This document shows, in pieces, positions 13,401 through 25,305 of a stretch of DNA of 64,000 nt. The notes beneath the pieces were generated by a model. That model was not told where the DNA came from. It was given only the letters and a program-made list of their open reading frames with translations, and did not search any database. The stretch is from Albugo candida (taxonomy: Eukaryota > Oomycota > Peronosporomycetes > Albuginales), in the NCBI GenBank assembly GCA_040437565.1, contig JBDOQK010000007.1, positions 620,001-684,000 on the forward strand. Direction: 5' to 3'. The stretch's first letter is position 1, and each line of letters begins with the position of its first letter. The translations under genes were made by a program, and so were the position numbers.

Positions 13401-15227
13401 TGAGCCCTCTGTCTTTATACGAATGCAAAATGAGTAACAATCAGAGAAGTGACGCTCATACATACTTGTGAATACTCCAGTATTGAAGAATCATTGTCAT
13501 ATAAAGCACACAATTGTAGCGTAACAATTGATTTTTTGATCTTGTTCCATCCAGAAATCTACTCGATCATGCATGACAAAACCTATGAGCGTGTGATTAT
13601 ACCGAAACTTACTTTGTGAGAATCTTTGTGAAGCCGTCGTGGGAGCTTTTGATGATACTTCGAATCGTTTTGTCTGCGGATGTTGAGACGACTTGGATAG
13701 TCACACAAGTCGCTTTAAGGAGACTGAGAACAAAGCATTCGGCATGTGAATTGAATTCTTCTCGTAACACTTGAACAAGCGCTTCAATCGTACTACAAGC
13801 TTCTCTCGATACTGAAGACCTTAAATCTCCAATCTGCTCACATAATCGATTGCGAAAAGCTCGTAATCGTTGTGATAATACCATAATCAGTTGGTCTTGA
13901 CCTTTGATCTTTGTCACGATCATTTGCAACGCCTTCAAAGCTCCCACACGTCTCTCCCAATCATTGGGCGACGCGAGATCAGTCTGGACTTTCAATAATT
14001 CTCTTTCCATTTCGCGTTCAGTGAATAGTCCGGTATTATGTGTCGCGTCATTTTTTGAGCTGATCGCATTCTTTGATATATTTCGTGACGGAGCCAATGG
14101 ATTGATTTCTTTTGGTTGACTAGTAACTTTGGCCTTTGTGGAGGACAGCAGTGCTTGAAATCTGGCAAAATTGTCATCTGTACCATGTATACTACCATTT
14201 GGTATCACACGATTTTCGACTGAACGATTCTTGCAGCGTCCAGTGATATCCTTTATATGAGCACTGCGTACGCCCTTTTCCTGAAGCAATGCCTAGAGAG
14301 AATACCTAAGTCCGTATCATATTCGAGCCAGCATGTACATACCCAGAGAGAAGGTCCAGAATGAGTGTACAGCTCTTCTAAAATTTGCATGGCGGTTTCT
14401 CGTACGTCCTTGGAGGAGTCCTCTAAGCCGCTTATGATCTAAGAAGATATGCGCCATTCACTGTGCACAGAGACCAGTAGAAGCTCGTATATTCACCTTG
14501 TCGAGGAACTGATGCTTGCATGTATCCACAAAGTTCGAATTCTTGATCAGATTCCATTTGCAACACAAACTCTGTAAACCATCACTTTAGCACTTCCATA
14601 AAAGTGCGATAAAGTCCCACACCTGCTGACGGGTTCTCCAATTCTTATGCGTAAAACAAGGCTGCAACATGAGAGAAACAGTCAGTCTCATTCTTCCGAT
14701 AATGTCTCCTCAGAACCTCTAATTGCTCGAAAGTATTTTCGACTCCAAATATCTGCGAGACTTCCAGCATCACCTGAACGGCGCTTTCGCGAACTTGAAT
14801 CTGATAATGCGACATCAAATACGTTCCTCGCAACAATCTACAAATATCAATCGTGGCTAACCTTGTTATCACCAAGTCGTTCAATCATATTAGACCACAG
14901 AGCCTTTTGGTTTGCTCGTAAAATCGACGAAATTGGTGCAAACGATTTGTAAAAAGGTGAGCGAGTCACATGTTGAATGATAGAAAGGGCGATAGAAGTT
15001 ATCTTCGAGTTATGATCTCGAAGACATGAAACAACTTGCTCCAAGCAGCAGGTGATGCATTCTTTTCCACGAGTGTTGTCTTGTCGGACGGTGTCCAAAA
15101 CTTGAGCGATGCCGTGTAATCGCTTTTTGATCTCTGATTACATCAAAGAGTGTAAGCGATGCATAAATGTAGTTGCATACTATCCATATCCACCTTTTGC
15201 TTTTAATAAATCAAGTGGCATCTCCAT
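10492..15227 (-). CDS. CLASP family microtubule-associated protein (TOG repeats)
   Basis: Thirteen exons reconstructed: 15194-15227, 14862-15133, 14717-14800, 14623-14661, 14497-14571, 14343-14438, 13613-14292, 13466-13558, 13304-13406, 11361-13250, 11081-11305, 10793-11011, 10492-10740. Phases agree at every junction and give 1352 residues. CLASPs bind microtubule plus ends and suppress catastrophe. Evidence: an N-terminal TOG-like HEAT array (helix ends such as NMIERLGDNK, then CFTHKNWRTRQQ), a second TOG with DADSEVRAQARKCYW, a Ser/Thr/Lys-rich linker (~residues 510-770) and a further HEAT/TOG-like array with the C-terminal signature SEVRKNAVNCIV and ALKFRLVAIYIER. Introns are 50-69 nt. 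Several exons are under 100 nt, so single-frame gene finding would miss them. It converges on CWC25, with 269 bp between the stops. Confidence 0.9.
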
Positions 15228-15440
15228 TCAATCGATTTGATGGAAGCGCTGACGCTTAAGAATTTTTGCAAATTCGCTGCTAAAGGTTTTAGCTAATAGA
15301 ATGTCAGCTTATATATCGGTTAGTACGAAAATGACCGGACGACAAGTGCGATCGAATGTCGCCAAGCAATTGAGCTTAATTGATCGCCTATGGCGATATT
15401 TACACAAGCAAGTTTGTAAGACCGTTGCGGTATAAGTATA

Positions 15441-15923
15441 TTACGTGAATTCACACTCTGTTGGCGATAGGTAAATGGATTTTTGGTCAAAGTGAGCTGC
15501 AGCGCCTTGCTCGGAAATGTGAGTCGTTGGATTTAAACGTTCAAATGGCTCGATTTCGATCGTGTTTGGCTCTATCAAAACATTTGATGGCACAATGCGA
15601 CCGCGTTTTTGATCCTCGAACGTTTGAAGTAGGCGAATAACTTTACTGAAAGCGATTGCTTCGCGATTGTGCTTGTGATCAAGGCAGCTTCTCGATATTT
15701 GCGTAGGTGGAACAAGTCTGTGAAGAAATTGCTGTAGCGGACGGAATAGACACAAATGATATCAGGTGATGCTATCTCACTGGTCGCTAAGCAAAGTTCT
15801 CCGTTGCTGATTCCATACTTCACAATAGACTGATGCAAACTCTACGCGGATGGTTACATCGTTGCAATTATGTCAATGCTGTTTACCAGAAGCTTTTTTC
15901 TTTGAGAGATGAGTCTTACACAT
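15441..15923 (-). CDS. Small protein of unknown function, three exons
   Basis: I propose an ATG at 15923, a 45-nt intron (GTAAAC...CGCGTAG) and a second intron of 63 nt (GTGAGA...TTCACAG), then a continuous frame to the TAA at 15441. The product is about 125 residues, basic near the N-terminus and ending SIYLSPTECEFT. The middle reads NREAIAFSKVIRLLQTFEDQ, likely helical. I do not recognise the family. Two different frames overlap here on the minus strand; the splice model joins the parts that look coding and avoids all stops. The stop lies 213 bp upstream of the CLASP start, on the same strand. Confidence 0.45.
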
Positions 15924-16850
15924 CACAAAATGAAATGCATGAGGTCAAATGGTCCTTATTGTATATACTTGTGTGCGAAGAAACTTATACAATACTTAGC
16001 GCATGCTGGAAGAACTCTGGACCAACCTCAAGCCACAAACACGCAGAGCGCACGGTCGGATCACTAAAGAGTGGGGTGAAATAGGTTTTCAAGGTTGGCC
16101 TTAAACTTTTGCTATTTTATTACCACTTGCTTGATAACGCTCATGTAGGCGTCGATCCAATGACTGACTTCCGGTAAGATGAGAAACTAATGATTGCGTA
16201 TTGCATATAACTTTTCGTGTGCAGAGGAATGGGCATATTGTCGTTAATTCAGCTACTGTATTTTACTTCAAAGTACCCAGTGGAAGCTTCAGCGTATGTC
16301 AATCCAGAGAATAGCTGACTGTCAACTGACCATTACTTACTGATAGGCTACTGACCGAATCAAACCATCCAACCCATTGGTATCCTTTTTCTGTAACGGG
16401 GATCAACGTCACAGCGTACGCCGACATGCTTTATCTCTATTTATCAGCCTTCTCTACAAATTTCATGCCACAGATTTGTCATTGAGTTGGTGCAAGAACG
16501 ATTGGTTGATATGAAAATATATCAGTACGCAGAAACATCCGACCCTAGTAAGCATGGCATAGACAACGGTCTTGACGCCATGCATGAGTTTTACTGTAAG
16601 AACAACATCACGAATTCTGTTGATGATAACAGCGTCTAAATCCTGAATGTAGGCGACGTATTCACTTCATTCAACAAGCTATGGAAAGAGTCTAATCCGG
16701 AGGATGCAATGGCATTTCCATCAGTCTTCCAAACGTTGAAAGCAAACACACGCAAAAGCCTTCAAATGCGGGCATTTTTATTTTATTGACAGTTGATTTT
16801 GTTTTCGCATAATAAATCAACTTTAAGCCAATCATAATAACTTTCATATC
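15924..16850. other. Intergenic, no gene seen
   Basis: About 930 bp between the small minus-strand gene and Bud20/ZNF593. All frames are broken by stops every few tens of codons; the plus-strand frame near 15833-16084 has no good start or family resemblance. No tRNA-like A/B box pair was found. The right part presumably holds the Bud20 promoter. Confidence 0.5.
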
Positions 16851-17398
16851 ATGGGTGGTCCAACGAGTCGAAAACCGCGATCGCGTGCCAAAGTAAAAGG
16901 CTACAAAAAAAGCCACAGCACCAAACGAAGAAGTCGAGATGTGGATCAGATTCAGGTATGAAACGTCTTTATCACAATGGCGTAATCTAGTATAATGATT
17001 GCGTTCCAGGATGATCTTAAATTGGAATCACAACAGAACAAGCCATTAAAGTTCGAAATCGATGAAGACCTACCTGGGTAAGCTCTCTTATCCATTAGGA
17101 AGCCCCTTCACTGATGTCAATATGGTCTCAAGATTGGGTCAGTATTATTGTACACCTTGCGCGCGTCATTTTATTGATGCAACCACTAGAGATTTGCACG
17201 TGAGGACCAAAGTACACAAACGAAGGTGTGTGAGTAGCAATGCTGTACTCTGCTGCTCGCAAACTCAACTGTGCAATTAGATTGAAGGATGTTCGCCAAG
17301 AGCAATACACTCAGAGAGAAGCAGATCTCGGAGCAGGCAAAACCAGAGAAGAGTATGTGCCAGCACATCCGACTGAGGCTACCGATACGATTATGTAG
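16851..17398 (+). CDS. Bud20/ZNF593-like C2H2 zinc-finger protein
   Basis: Four exons: 16851-16955, 17010-17077, 17133-17225, 17281-17398; introns of 54-55 nt; 127 residues. In other eukaryotes Bud20/ZNF593 is a shuttling factor that accompanies pre-60S ribosomal subunits out of the nucleus. Evidence: a basic N-terminus ([19 protein letters not shown]), the DEDLPGLGQYYC lead-in to a single C2H2 finger ([19 protein letters not shown]...H), then [20 protein letters not shown], which matches the helix that follows the finger in this family. The finger Cys-x2-Cys and His residues are all present. First of three small plus-strand genes in tandem (next start 83 bp away). Confidence 0.92.
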
Positions 17399-17480
17399 GA
17401 ATTGGTAGCAGCTCGAGCAATTACTTTTACAATAGAAACATACCGTAATCCTTTATGATATAATATACTTTGGCTCTGAG

Positions 17481-17899
17481 ATGGTTTGCGAGAAATGTGA
17501 AGCAAAACTCACTACATTGATTGTTCCCGATAAATGGAAAGATGGAGCGCGAAATGTGACGGGAGGAAAAGATGGAGGAAGAGCCGTAGGAGCAAACAAG
17601 CTTGTAGAGAAGAAACGGATCTCCAACAGGTTCTCTTATTGCACCAGTAGATAAACGTCAGTCTTCATGATCTCTTTCTACAGATTTTCTCCTATGGAAC
17701 GCAAGTGTCGAATATGCAGATGTAAAACTGGTCAGAACGCGCATTATTGTAATCAGTGTGCCTATCAGAAAGGTATTTCTCCGATTGAAACCGTCCATTC
17801 AAGGCAAGGAGTTGACTGCTGTGTAAATACGCAGGTATTTGCTCCATGTGCGGTCGGAAGATGTTAGACACTAGCCAGTACAACATGTCCTCAAAGTAG
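17481..17899 (+). CDS. CRIPT: CRIPT (cysteine-rich PDZ-binding / minor-spliceosome protein)
   Basis: Three exons: 17481-17629, 17684-17772, 17835-17899, coding 100 residues against about 101 in animals. The sequence begins MVCEKCEAKLTTLIVPDKWK, the family hallmark, and contains the repeated CxxC pairs (CRICRC, HYCNQCAYQKG, CSMCGRKMLDTSQY) that bind zinc. CRIPT is conserved across eukaryotes and is linked to pre-mRNA splicing; the animal PDZ-binding tail is not expected here, and the C-terminus is NMSSK. Introns are 54 and 62 nt. Confidence 0.95.
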
Positions 17900-18031
17900 T
17901 GGCAGCTTCTTTTCGCAGCAGATATCAGAAGAATGATAGATAATGGCACATACATAGTGGTTCACATTCGTGTATTATTTTTAGTTCCTTAACTCGTGTA
18001 ACCTCGTGCATTGAAGAGTGCTGACGTATCG

Positions 18032-18735
18032 ATGACGTCCCAGACCAATTTTGGTCAATTTGGATCAAACAAGAGACTTGATGAGTCCAAGTACCTTCCC
18101 GTCCTTCCAAAGTCTCAAAAAGCTTCGCCAGGACTCCCTAGCACAAAAACAGTCAATCAAGCCTATCAAGGTATGTGCTCTGCAATCACTCGCTTGTAAC
18201 ACTTACCTAATATATACCTCTAATTGTAGATCTAGTCCATCTGGAATCGAAAATGGTATGATCTCTCATATACTCATCTGACTGAAGTGTTTCATTCGAG
18301 GCCGGTGTTTAGAAACAAAGACTTGATAAGAATCTCTCCGAGCGGCAGCACATCCGGGCCAACCTTCAGCAAGTCATCGACACTTTAGCCGACGACACGC
18401 TATTGCAACAACATAAAGAAGAAATACGATATCAGATAGTCAAACGAGAAATAGATCATTTGCAGCAGGATTTGAATGCATTCATCACATCTACACAGAC
18501 AAGACATGAAGAGCAGATTTATTCTAGCGTTTACCGCCACCAATCACGCTTGAAAAATGTTCAGAAAATGGGCATTACGGTTTTTGGACTCGACGAGCAC
18601 GTTGTGCAATCAACGGATAAGCTTCTATTTGTCGAAAATGACCGAGCTCGGCATCGCAAAATCCAAAAGCGAAGGCTCTCCGAGGCGAAATCCTATTATC
18701 TGAGTCCTCGACGTCCGACTAAACAAATTTTATAA
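18032..18735 (+). CDS. Coiled-coil protein of unknown function
   Basis: Three exons: 18032-18170, 18230-18255 (a 26-nt micro-exon) and 18313-18735; 195 residues. Introns GTATGT...TTGTAG (59 nt) and GTATGA...TTTAG (57 nt) keep the frame. The first ~45 residues are polar and Ser/Lys/Pro-rich. The rest is helical with a heptad-like pattern (YQDLVHLESKMKQRLDKNL, IVKREIDHLQQDLNAFI), and the C-terminus is basic (RKIQKRRLSEAKSYY). No family is recognised. It converges on the PP2C gene, stops 102 bp apart. Confidence 0.7.
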
Positions 18736-18837
18736 CGATAGTCATATTCGGTACACGTGTTGAATGGCATGCTTCTCCAGTAAATATCTACGTATCCATT
18801 TTGACACAGAATCTTTATTGGATTTTTACAGGTACAT

Positions 18838-19851
18838 TCATGATAGAATTGCTACACACACAGAGACATCGTCTTTCTTTCCAAGTTTTTTCTGAGCAAA
18901 ATTGAGCAGATTCGTTGCACTATAGAATGCAAGTTTTCTAACGCGCTGCTCCTTGCAAAGAATCTCTCTACTTTTGGTACTTCCCAACAAATTCTGACAC
19001 TTGTCGAAGAATGCTTCATATTGCTTGCGATGTGTCCCGCTACTTTCCAATTCAGCAAGTGCTTCCTTGCAGAATGATGCTGCTGAAACTGCAAACGGGA
19101 TCAGTGAGGTTGAGTGTGTGAATGTATCCACCACACACGCCACTATTCGCTTTGCTATCGATTCTGCGTTCGATTGAGTTTGACTCGCGCACTCTAGAAT
19201 CTGGTCGAGATATAAATTGTCATGAACACCATCGGAAAACATGAGGCACACATCACCACACTCATAAAGGCACGATTGTACTTTGACGTCGGCTGAATAG
19301 TTGATACCCGAGTTATTGGAAACCACAGCTGGTACATTGAAATCGTAAATAATGGAATCACTTTCAAAGATGAGCGCTTTCTTTCTTAATAAGATACATT
19401 TACAATCGCCAATTGTGAATACAAACATGCGTTTGGATACTTGATCGAAGTAAGCTGCAGATAACGTAGAGTCGAGTCGACCTTTGTGTTGAGTCACTCC
19501 AACTACTTTCTTGATGACATTTTGCATGCATTTCTCCAAGTCAGAGGTTTTGATGTCTGTATCGAGTGATTGTGCTTGCAACGCGCTTAATTGTTTGAGC
19601 GATTCTGATACAAGTCGTTTCGCTAAAGCACCAGATGATTTAACGGTGCCCGACACTCCATCCGCAACGACCATGAAATTGGCCCCGTATCCGATCGCAT
19701 CATCTCCGTGGTACTCATATGTAGCAGTTGAAACTGACTGAAAACACGTATTTTCTTTGCTTAGTGTTCCATCCAAATTCTTTCCGTTTGGTGAATCGTA
19801 CAACGACTTACATTTCCTTATACGATGTACGATATACTGCACGGTATTCAT
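18838..19851 (-). CDS. PP2C-type protein phosphatase (PTC7/SpoIIE-like fold)
   Basis: Single-exon frame of 337 residues from an ATG at 19851 (the frame also opens slightly upstream without ATG). PP2C enzymes are Mg/Mn-dependent Ser/Thr phosphatases. Motifs in order: GDDAIGYGANFMVVADGVSG (metal-binding DG near residue 65), STLSAAYFDQ...FTIGDCKCILLRK (the TLxxA and GDC/S core), CLMFSDGVHDN (second DG) and the C-terminal KKDDVSVCVAIL (final DD pair). The pattern without long insertions is nearer PTC7-type phosphatases, several of which are mitochondrial, but I see no clear targeting peptide. All metal ligands appear present. Confidence 0.85.
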   Translation of the reverse strand: MNTVQYIVHRIRKCKSLYDSPNGKNLDGTLSKENTCFQSVSTATYEYHGDDAIGYGANFMVVADGVSGTVKSSGALAKRLVSESLKQLSALQAQSLDTDIKTSDLEKCMQNVIKKVVGVTQHKGRLDSTLSAAYFDQVSKRMFVFTIGDCKCILLRKKALIFESDSIIYDFNVPAVVSNNSGINYSADVKVQSCLYECGDVCLMFSDGVHDNLYLDQILECASQTQSNAESIAKRIVACVVDTFTHSTSLIPFAVSAASFCKEALAELESSGTHRKQYEAFFDKCQNLLGSTKSREILCKEQRVRKLAFYSATNLLNFAQKKLGKKDDVSVCVAILS

Positions 19852-19912
19852 CGAACTAAACAACACGTTGAGCTAAAAAGGCGCAACCCCCTTTGTGACA
19901 CATCGAGTGGCA

Positions 19913-20339
19913 TTAAGTACGAAGCGTCAATTGGCTACTCGAGATATCCCAAGATTTGTCGCGATTGATTGGTGTTAGAGACGCAATAGTCTTATTGCAG
20001 GCGCCAGAAGCGATTGAGTTTTGAGAAGCATCATACCTTGCGATATTTTTAACAAAACAGAAGCAGTTGGGAATGAATGTAACGAATGAAGTGTTTAGAC
20101 CTTCCAATATCGCGGAGGAGAAAGTAAGCACGAAGCAATTCATCATCATTTTGTGGTGTCTGGGGATACAGATCGTTTGTTTTGATCATTTGAGATTTAC
20201 ATGGTTGTGTATCAGGCTTCGATTCTGTCACTGAAAACGAAGTTGCTGCGAAGCAATGGACAGAAGAAGAGCTTGTGGCATGTAACATATTCATGCCTCC
20301 AAGTGCCATCAGACCGTACAAGAAGTAAAAATGCATCAT
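19913..20339 (-). CDS. Candidate small secreted protein
   Basis: ATG at 20339; exon 1 20101-20339, an intron of 64 nt (GTCTAA...TCGCAAG, a weak donor), exon 2 19913-20036; 120 residues. The N-terminus MMHFYFLYGLMALGGMNML is hydrophobic and resembles a signal peptide; the remainder is polar with few hydrophobic runs. No RXLR, CHXC or other named effector motif is evident. The gene borders a gene-poor stretch, a common setting for oomycete effector genes. Splice signals and strand are uncertain: an opposite-strand frame also exists, without a recognisable product. Confidence 0.35.
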
Positions 20340-23300
20340 CAAATGCGTTTTCAAAAATCGCAAACGTGATTATGAGACTTGACTTCAAACAGGTCGAAGC
20401 CTTAGATCCTGAACTTTCGCACGAATCTCTGAGAGAAATAGCCTCACAAATCATATTATATACTGATGGCAATCTCTCAAGTGTGGCAATACTAGCTTTT
20501 GCAATACTATTTACAGTCGGCTTTCATTGAAAGTTTAATTTCGCGTCACTCTGAGAAATCACACATATCGCGAGAAGGAAGATTTCCACGTCCATGTGAA
20601 GAAACTTTGAGAGCCACCAAATCGTACGAAATCTCACATTTCGATTTCTTATCAATGCCTGCAGGTGCTTGAAGGTATCGTCATGTGCTCGCGTTAAAAG
20701 ATGGAATGAGCGGGTTTTGTGAGTTTATGTCAAATAATGAAGTAGCTTGTGCTGTTGATTTAAGTTGTGTTAATAATAAAAAGCGGTTTATTCAAATTAC
20801 TCTCCACTACGTCTGATTTCCATTCCTGCTTCATGTATATCCGCTAACACAGAAGTCATAATTCACAGGCCCCTACAATGGAATGAAGTCAATGAGGAAC
20901 CGCACCAAAAATCAAGGTGCGCTGGATGACAAGCTCGAGCAGTATAATCAAATGCATCATCCTTGCATCCAATCTCTTCCTACGCTTGATTGCAGCAAGA
21001 ATATTATCCATAGTCTCTCGGTCAAGAAGCTTTAGGCCTGAGTGTACTATAAAGTCAGATCAATCGTGATCCTTGAAAACAGCACCATTTATTAATGGGA
21101 TCTCTAGTATCTAGCAAAGCGACAACGAAAAAGAGATACTTTATAGGTTTAAATGGTACTCTCTTCCAGGAAGGAGGAAGCATGTTGGTTGTACAACGAT
21201 GCTTTCATGAATCTCGGATTAGTTGGTCGGCTGTTTCACATTTGCAAATATTGAGTCGAGCATTTTTGTTTGGGAATGATCCGACTAAAAGGGAAAATAA
21301 ATTGAGCGAGTAATGTAGATTCATAGACGTGATAATTTGGAGCCATCATTTGCGACAGCAGTAGCGTCCACTATCGAACCGTCAGCTCATTCTCGCGAGG
21401 TAGACAAGAAATAGAATAGATGAGCATCAACATAGAATTGTGACAATAGCTATAAATAGCCAGCGGCACTGATCTTGAAAGTACACTGACGCAATTCGTA
21501 GAACACGAATTGGCGCAGTTTCGCGCACTTCACCACAACTTCATCTCAAAGACTATTTTACAAGGTATGTAAACTATCACGCAAATGAACTCGACTGAGC
21601 CATCGAGATGGAACGGCCATCTTGGATCGATTGAAAAATGCTGGCACCTCTACACTATATATCCTTCTGCAGCATCATGTCTTAGATTCATTGTAATTTT
21701 CAAAGCGAAGGATTGCTGATTTTATCAATTAGTAAATCAGATCGAGGCACATCATTACGAGATCAATACACATGCCATGCAACTCAGAGCACACCAAGTA
21801 ACCAGTGAGGAATCAGGCATTAGAGCACCATAGCGTCCTACGAAACTTTCCAGGTGACAGAACTTTATACATATCCAAGTATTTACAACCCACAAAAAGT
21901 ACGCACATCACAAATCCAAAGGTGCGACTAACGCCAAATCACCGGTCGGCACTTGTGTAAAACTCACTGACCGCGACATGAACGTTCGTTTCTCCCTGTT
22001 GCAATCGCAACGGATTTGGTCCACCGAATCGATTCATATATAGACAAGCTGCTTCACAGCTGGCGATAGCATGGTGAGGTTATTTTATATCACATGACCT
22101 TCGTAGATTGCAAGTGTTCCGCTGTACCTCCGCATCTTCTTGCATTGAAAAAAGGCTTCGAGTTAGCCCGCTGTGATGATACTGCAACTTCCGAAAAATG
22201 TTGATCGATGATATAATACACTAAGTGCGATTATACAAATGTATTGAATTTATCTATGGCGAAGAACTGCATCCCATAAATGGCCGGCAGTGTATTCAAA
22301 TAAAAGAGACATATCTTGAATGGCAACAACTGGATCTTATCAGGTTTGCAATCACCTCGTACCTGGCCATTTCCGAAATCATAGTCTCTTTCATTTCTTC
22401 TCCTTGCAGTCACGATCGAAAGATTGGTCTCCTCGACTGTGCTCTAGTGGATTTCTCCTTGATACAGAGTAACGCCGGTCATGTTTTTATCAATACAGTG
22501 AATAGAAACATATAGCGGTAATAGGTGAGCGTTGAGAGATGCAATAGTCATTGCATGACCTGGTTAGTCGTGGTCGTGCCAGTGAGCGGCGATATAGGGC
22601 ATTCTGGACGTTATTCCTGCACATATGAGAATAAAAGAAAGCCCACGAATCCGATGACGCCGAGGGGAGCAACGACGATTGGAATGGGATAGAAAGTAGA
22701 AAGTTCCAGGATGTTTGTGAATCTTCAATCAAACTCGAATTTACAGATTTTGGGGCAGTGCATCTGAAACTTCAACAAAAGCAAAGGATCGATTTCTGAC
22801 ATCATGAAATACATCAGGCAGGATAGGTATGTCTTCAATAAGCAGATAATGGTGGGAACTTTAATCAATAAGCTTCCATCACTCGTCGGGTATTTCATAT
22901 TTGGTGGAGATGATACAAATTCCGACATTCTCAGACGTATTTAGAACACGCATGGCGACATCACCTAGGTGCCAGGATTGATGCTTTCAAAAAAACTCGG
23001 CTGTTTTTCGAACAGGTCCTCGTGACTGGACCAGCAAAAAAGGATCACTCCAACTGTGATATTTTTACAGGAATAGTACTGCAACCTGTAGGTTGATAGC
23101 ATAAGTTTCTCTTTGTTTTCTCTTTGTTGTATCAAGAAATAATCTCTGATCTATGTGAAACCACGAATTAAAGAATTGACGATCTCGGTATCCCTGTGCA
23201 TGCACTTGATCATTATTCCTGGCCAAGTAGAATATCATGGATGAGAGTCCCAATGAATCGTGCTCAATTTCTCTCTCGTAATTCCTTCTTCAAAATGTGG

Positions 23301-24255
23301 AACAATTCGCTCGTGTCGATGTGTGGCTTAATGCACCATCGCTCTATTTGTAAAATGGTGGTTTTCAGTAATGTACAGTCCGATGACAGATTCTATAATG
23401 ATAGATACCGATCTTCCTGTATAAACTGGATAATTAAACGGAGAGTCTAGACTGCCGAGGGCTGTAGAACGACATTCTAGACTACACACGCAAGACTGGA
23501 CCGTAGAATTGAGATTTGTCGACATTGAGTGAGCTGATAATATATATGCTTAGTACTTGTATTCTATTATGTACATGACGTCAGCTTTCTCAAAATTGAA
23601 AATTCTGGTCTGAGTCCAACCATAATGGAGCAAAGCTCATAATCTTGCCGATCACTTGAATATGATCAATGCATGAATGCTGGATTAAACTTGCCGACCA
23701 TGTTCGAGAACCACTGAAGATGCTTTCATTGGACAGCAAGGATGATGATGTCATCGGTGTCATACAATGCGCTTCGAACCAAGCCGTGCACAAAGGATAG
23801 AGGATGACTATACATCGCCATACTTGAAAGCGGTTTCCACAAATGTTGATGGATCTTGCCATGTGATCCGTAACTCCAGTCAAATGGATTCTCAAAAAGT
23901 ATCATGCAGCGACTACACAAAAAGAAGTAAACCGCCGGAAATTCAAACCGAGCAGTAGAAATCATTAGTTAGGTGGCTGCTCTCTGATTGTACTATATGA
24001 AGAACTCAATCGCGACCAGTGCTAAATTAGGTCACACAGAGCATTCCATACTTTTTGACTGCTTCTCCAAGCTTTATGCGAACCATCGATAAATGAATGC
24101 GGTTTCGAAATCATATTCGAGTCGAATTATTCTCTTGCTATATTGTAAAGATAATGCGTTTGTGTTTTGTAATGAATGACATGAGTCAGTTTATAGCGCC
24201 ATCAAATGGTGTCCGCCGACAAAGTTAATGTCAATTAATGATGTGATGTACAGGA
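20340..24255. other. Gene-poor region, about 3.9 kb
   Basis: No frame longer than ~110 codons with any family resemblance on either strand, and no chain of short exons that I could join convincingly. A 72-codon plus-strand frame at 21095-21313 begins MGSLVSSKATTKK but has no support. No terminal repeats, integrase or reverse transcriptase motifs were seen. It may hold long UTRs, decayed genes or non-coding RNA. Confidence 0.5.
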
Positions 24256-25305
24256 ATGGTTTTATCATATTCCCATCTAGATGCATTGCGCTGCCTATCG
24301 GCACAGACCAACACATTCCTTGCCCAAATTTGCAGGTACTTGATTTTGTTCGCCCCATCCGCAATATCGGTATTTATAGTCTGTTGCGTCATCATTAAAG
24401 TGATGATGAGCGCATTGTCAGAAGAAGGGAAAAATTGTGTCACGGTGACTCGATTACACTGGAAGAATCACTCCAAAGATCAAGAAATTGATGCCGAAGA
24501 GATCTCAGGATCAGTACAGCTGTTTTGCCATTCCGCAGCCAAGTATTCGAGTGGTATCATTCTCGTCATACAAGTACCTTTGCTACATTTTACAATTCAA
24601 GATGGTATGCATGAACCATTCGAAAATACAGTCCGGTCTGTGCTAGAAAAAATACAGAAAGTGATCGCCGATTTGTCGACAGTGATAACAATCAAGCTGA
24701 TTCAGTTGACTTACTGGGGCGAATTTGTCCCTGCATTGAATGCTGCGCTTACTGCCACCTGCGCTTCTTTCCCAGATTCCAAAGTGATCTTATTCCAGTC
24801 TTTAGAAGTTCGTTGTGACAGCCGAGCAGTTGCGTGTTTATTCGATCACTTCGAACTGGAGGAGGATTTGGTGATCGGATGTGTTCTTCCTGGACACAAA
24901 TATACAAAATTGGATATCGGGGTTTTTGTACCACTTGACGGCTGCACGTCTCCCTGGAACACATTCGCCATGTGGAATCTACGGCTTTTGTCTAAGATTG
25001 GGTTTCCGCTGATTTGTGAAGGGATTGGGACAGATACATCCACGGCTGGCGTAGAAGAAGTTGCAACGATCACCCTTTTCCAAACGCTTTTTCCTCTGCA
25101 AAGTAAAGCAAAACTTCTTGAGCTTCCGGAGGCTGCATTCAAGTGGAACACTGAACAGTGGGCGGATGAGAAGCGTCAAAAATGGCATGATGAGAAAATG
25201 AGACGTAAAATATGGCGCGCGGAGAGACAGCTCGAACGCTTTGGGCTCGTTACCAAGGGGAAGGTCCTTCATTTACCTCCGTGCGTTGAATACCGTAAAA
25301 AGTAG
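24256..25305 (+). CDS. Conserved-looking protein of unknown function with N-terminal hydrophobic segment
   Basis: Uninterrupted frame of 349 residues. Residues ~27-50 (YLILFAPSAISVFIVCCVII) could be a membrane anchor; alternatively translation starts at the MMSALSEEG methionine pair near 24403 and the hydrophobic stretch is 5' leader. The body has alternating strands and helices with motifs VILFQSLEVRCDS, FDHFELEEDLVIGCVLPGH and NTFAMWNLRLLSKIGFPLICEG, followed by a C-terminal basic helix (WHDEKMRRKIWRAERQLER). The layout suggests a Rossmann-like or glycosyltransferase-like alpha/beta domain, but I do not recognise the family and make no functional claim. Confidence 0.7.
   Translation: MVLSYSHLDALRCLSAQTNTFLAQICRYLILFAPSAISVFIVCCVIIKVMMSALSEEGKNCVTVTRLHWKNHSKDQEIDAEEISGSVQLFCHSAAKYSSGIILVIQVPLLHFTIQDGMHEPFENTVRSVLEKIQKVIADLSTVITIKLIQLTYWGEFVPALNAALTATCASFPDSKVILFQSLEVRCDSRAVACLFDHFELEEDLVIGCVLPGHKYTKLDIGVFVPLDGCTSPWNTFAMWNLRLLSKIGFPLICEGIGTDTSTAGVEEVATITLFQTLFPLQSKAKLLELPEAAFKWNTEQWADEKRQKWHDEKMRRKIWRAERQLERFGLVTKGKVLHLPPCVEYRKK

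Noticed and set aside
20201-20530. Plus-strand frame of 109 codons opposite the candidate secreted protein
   Set aside because: Starts at a non-ATG codon, shows no motif, and the opposite strand gives a signal-peptide-like start. Not conclusive, but weaker.
21095-21313. 72-codon frame beginning MGSLVSSKATTKK, possibly N-myristoylated
   Set aside because: Too short, no conserved motif and no flanking exons.
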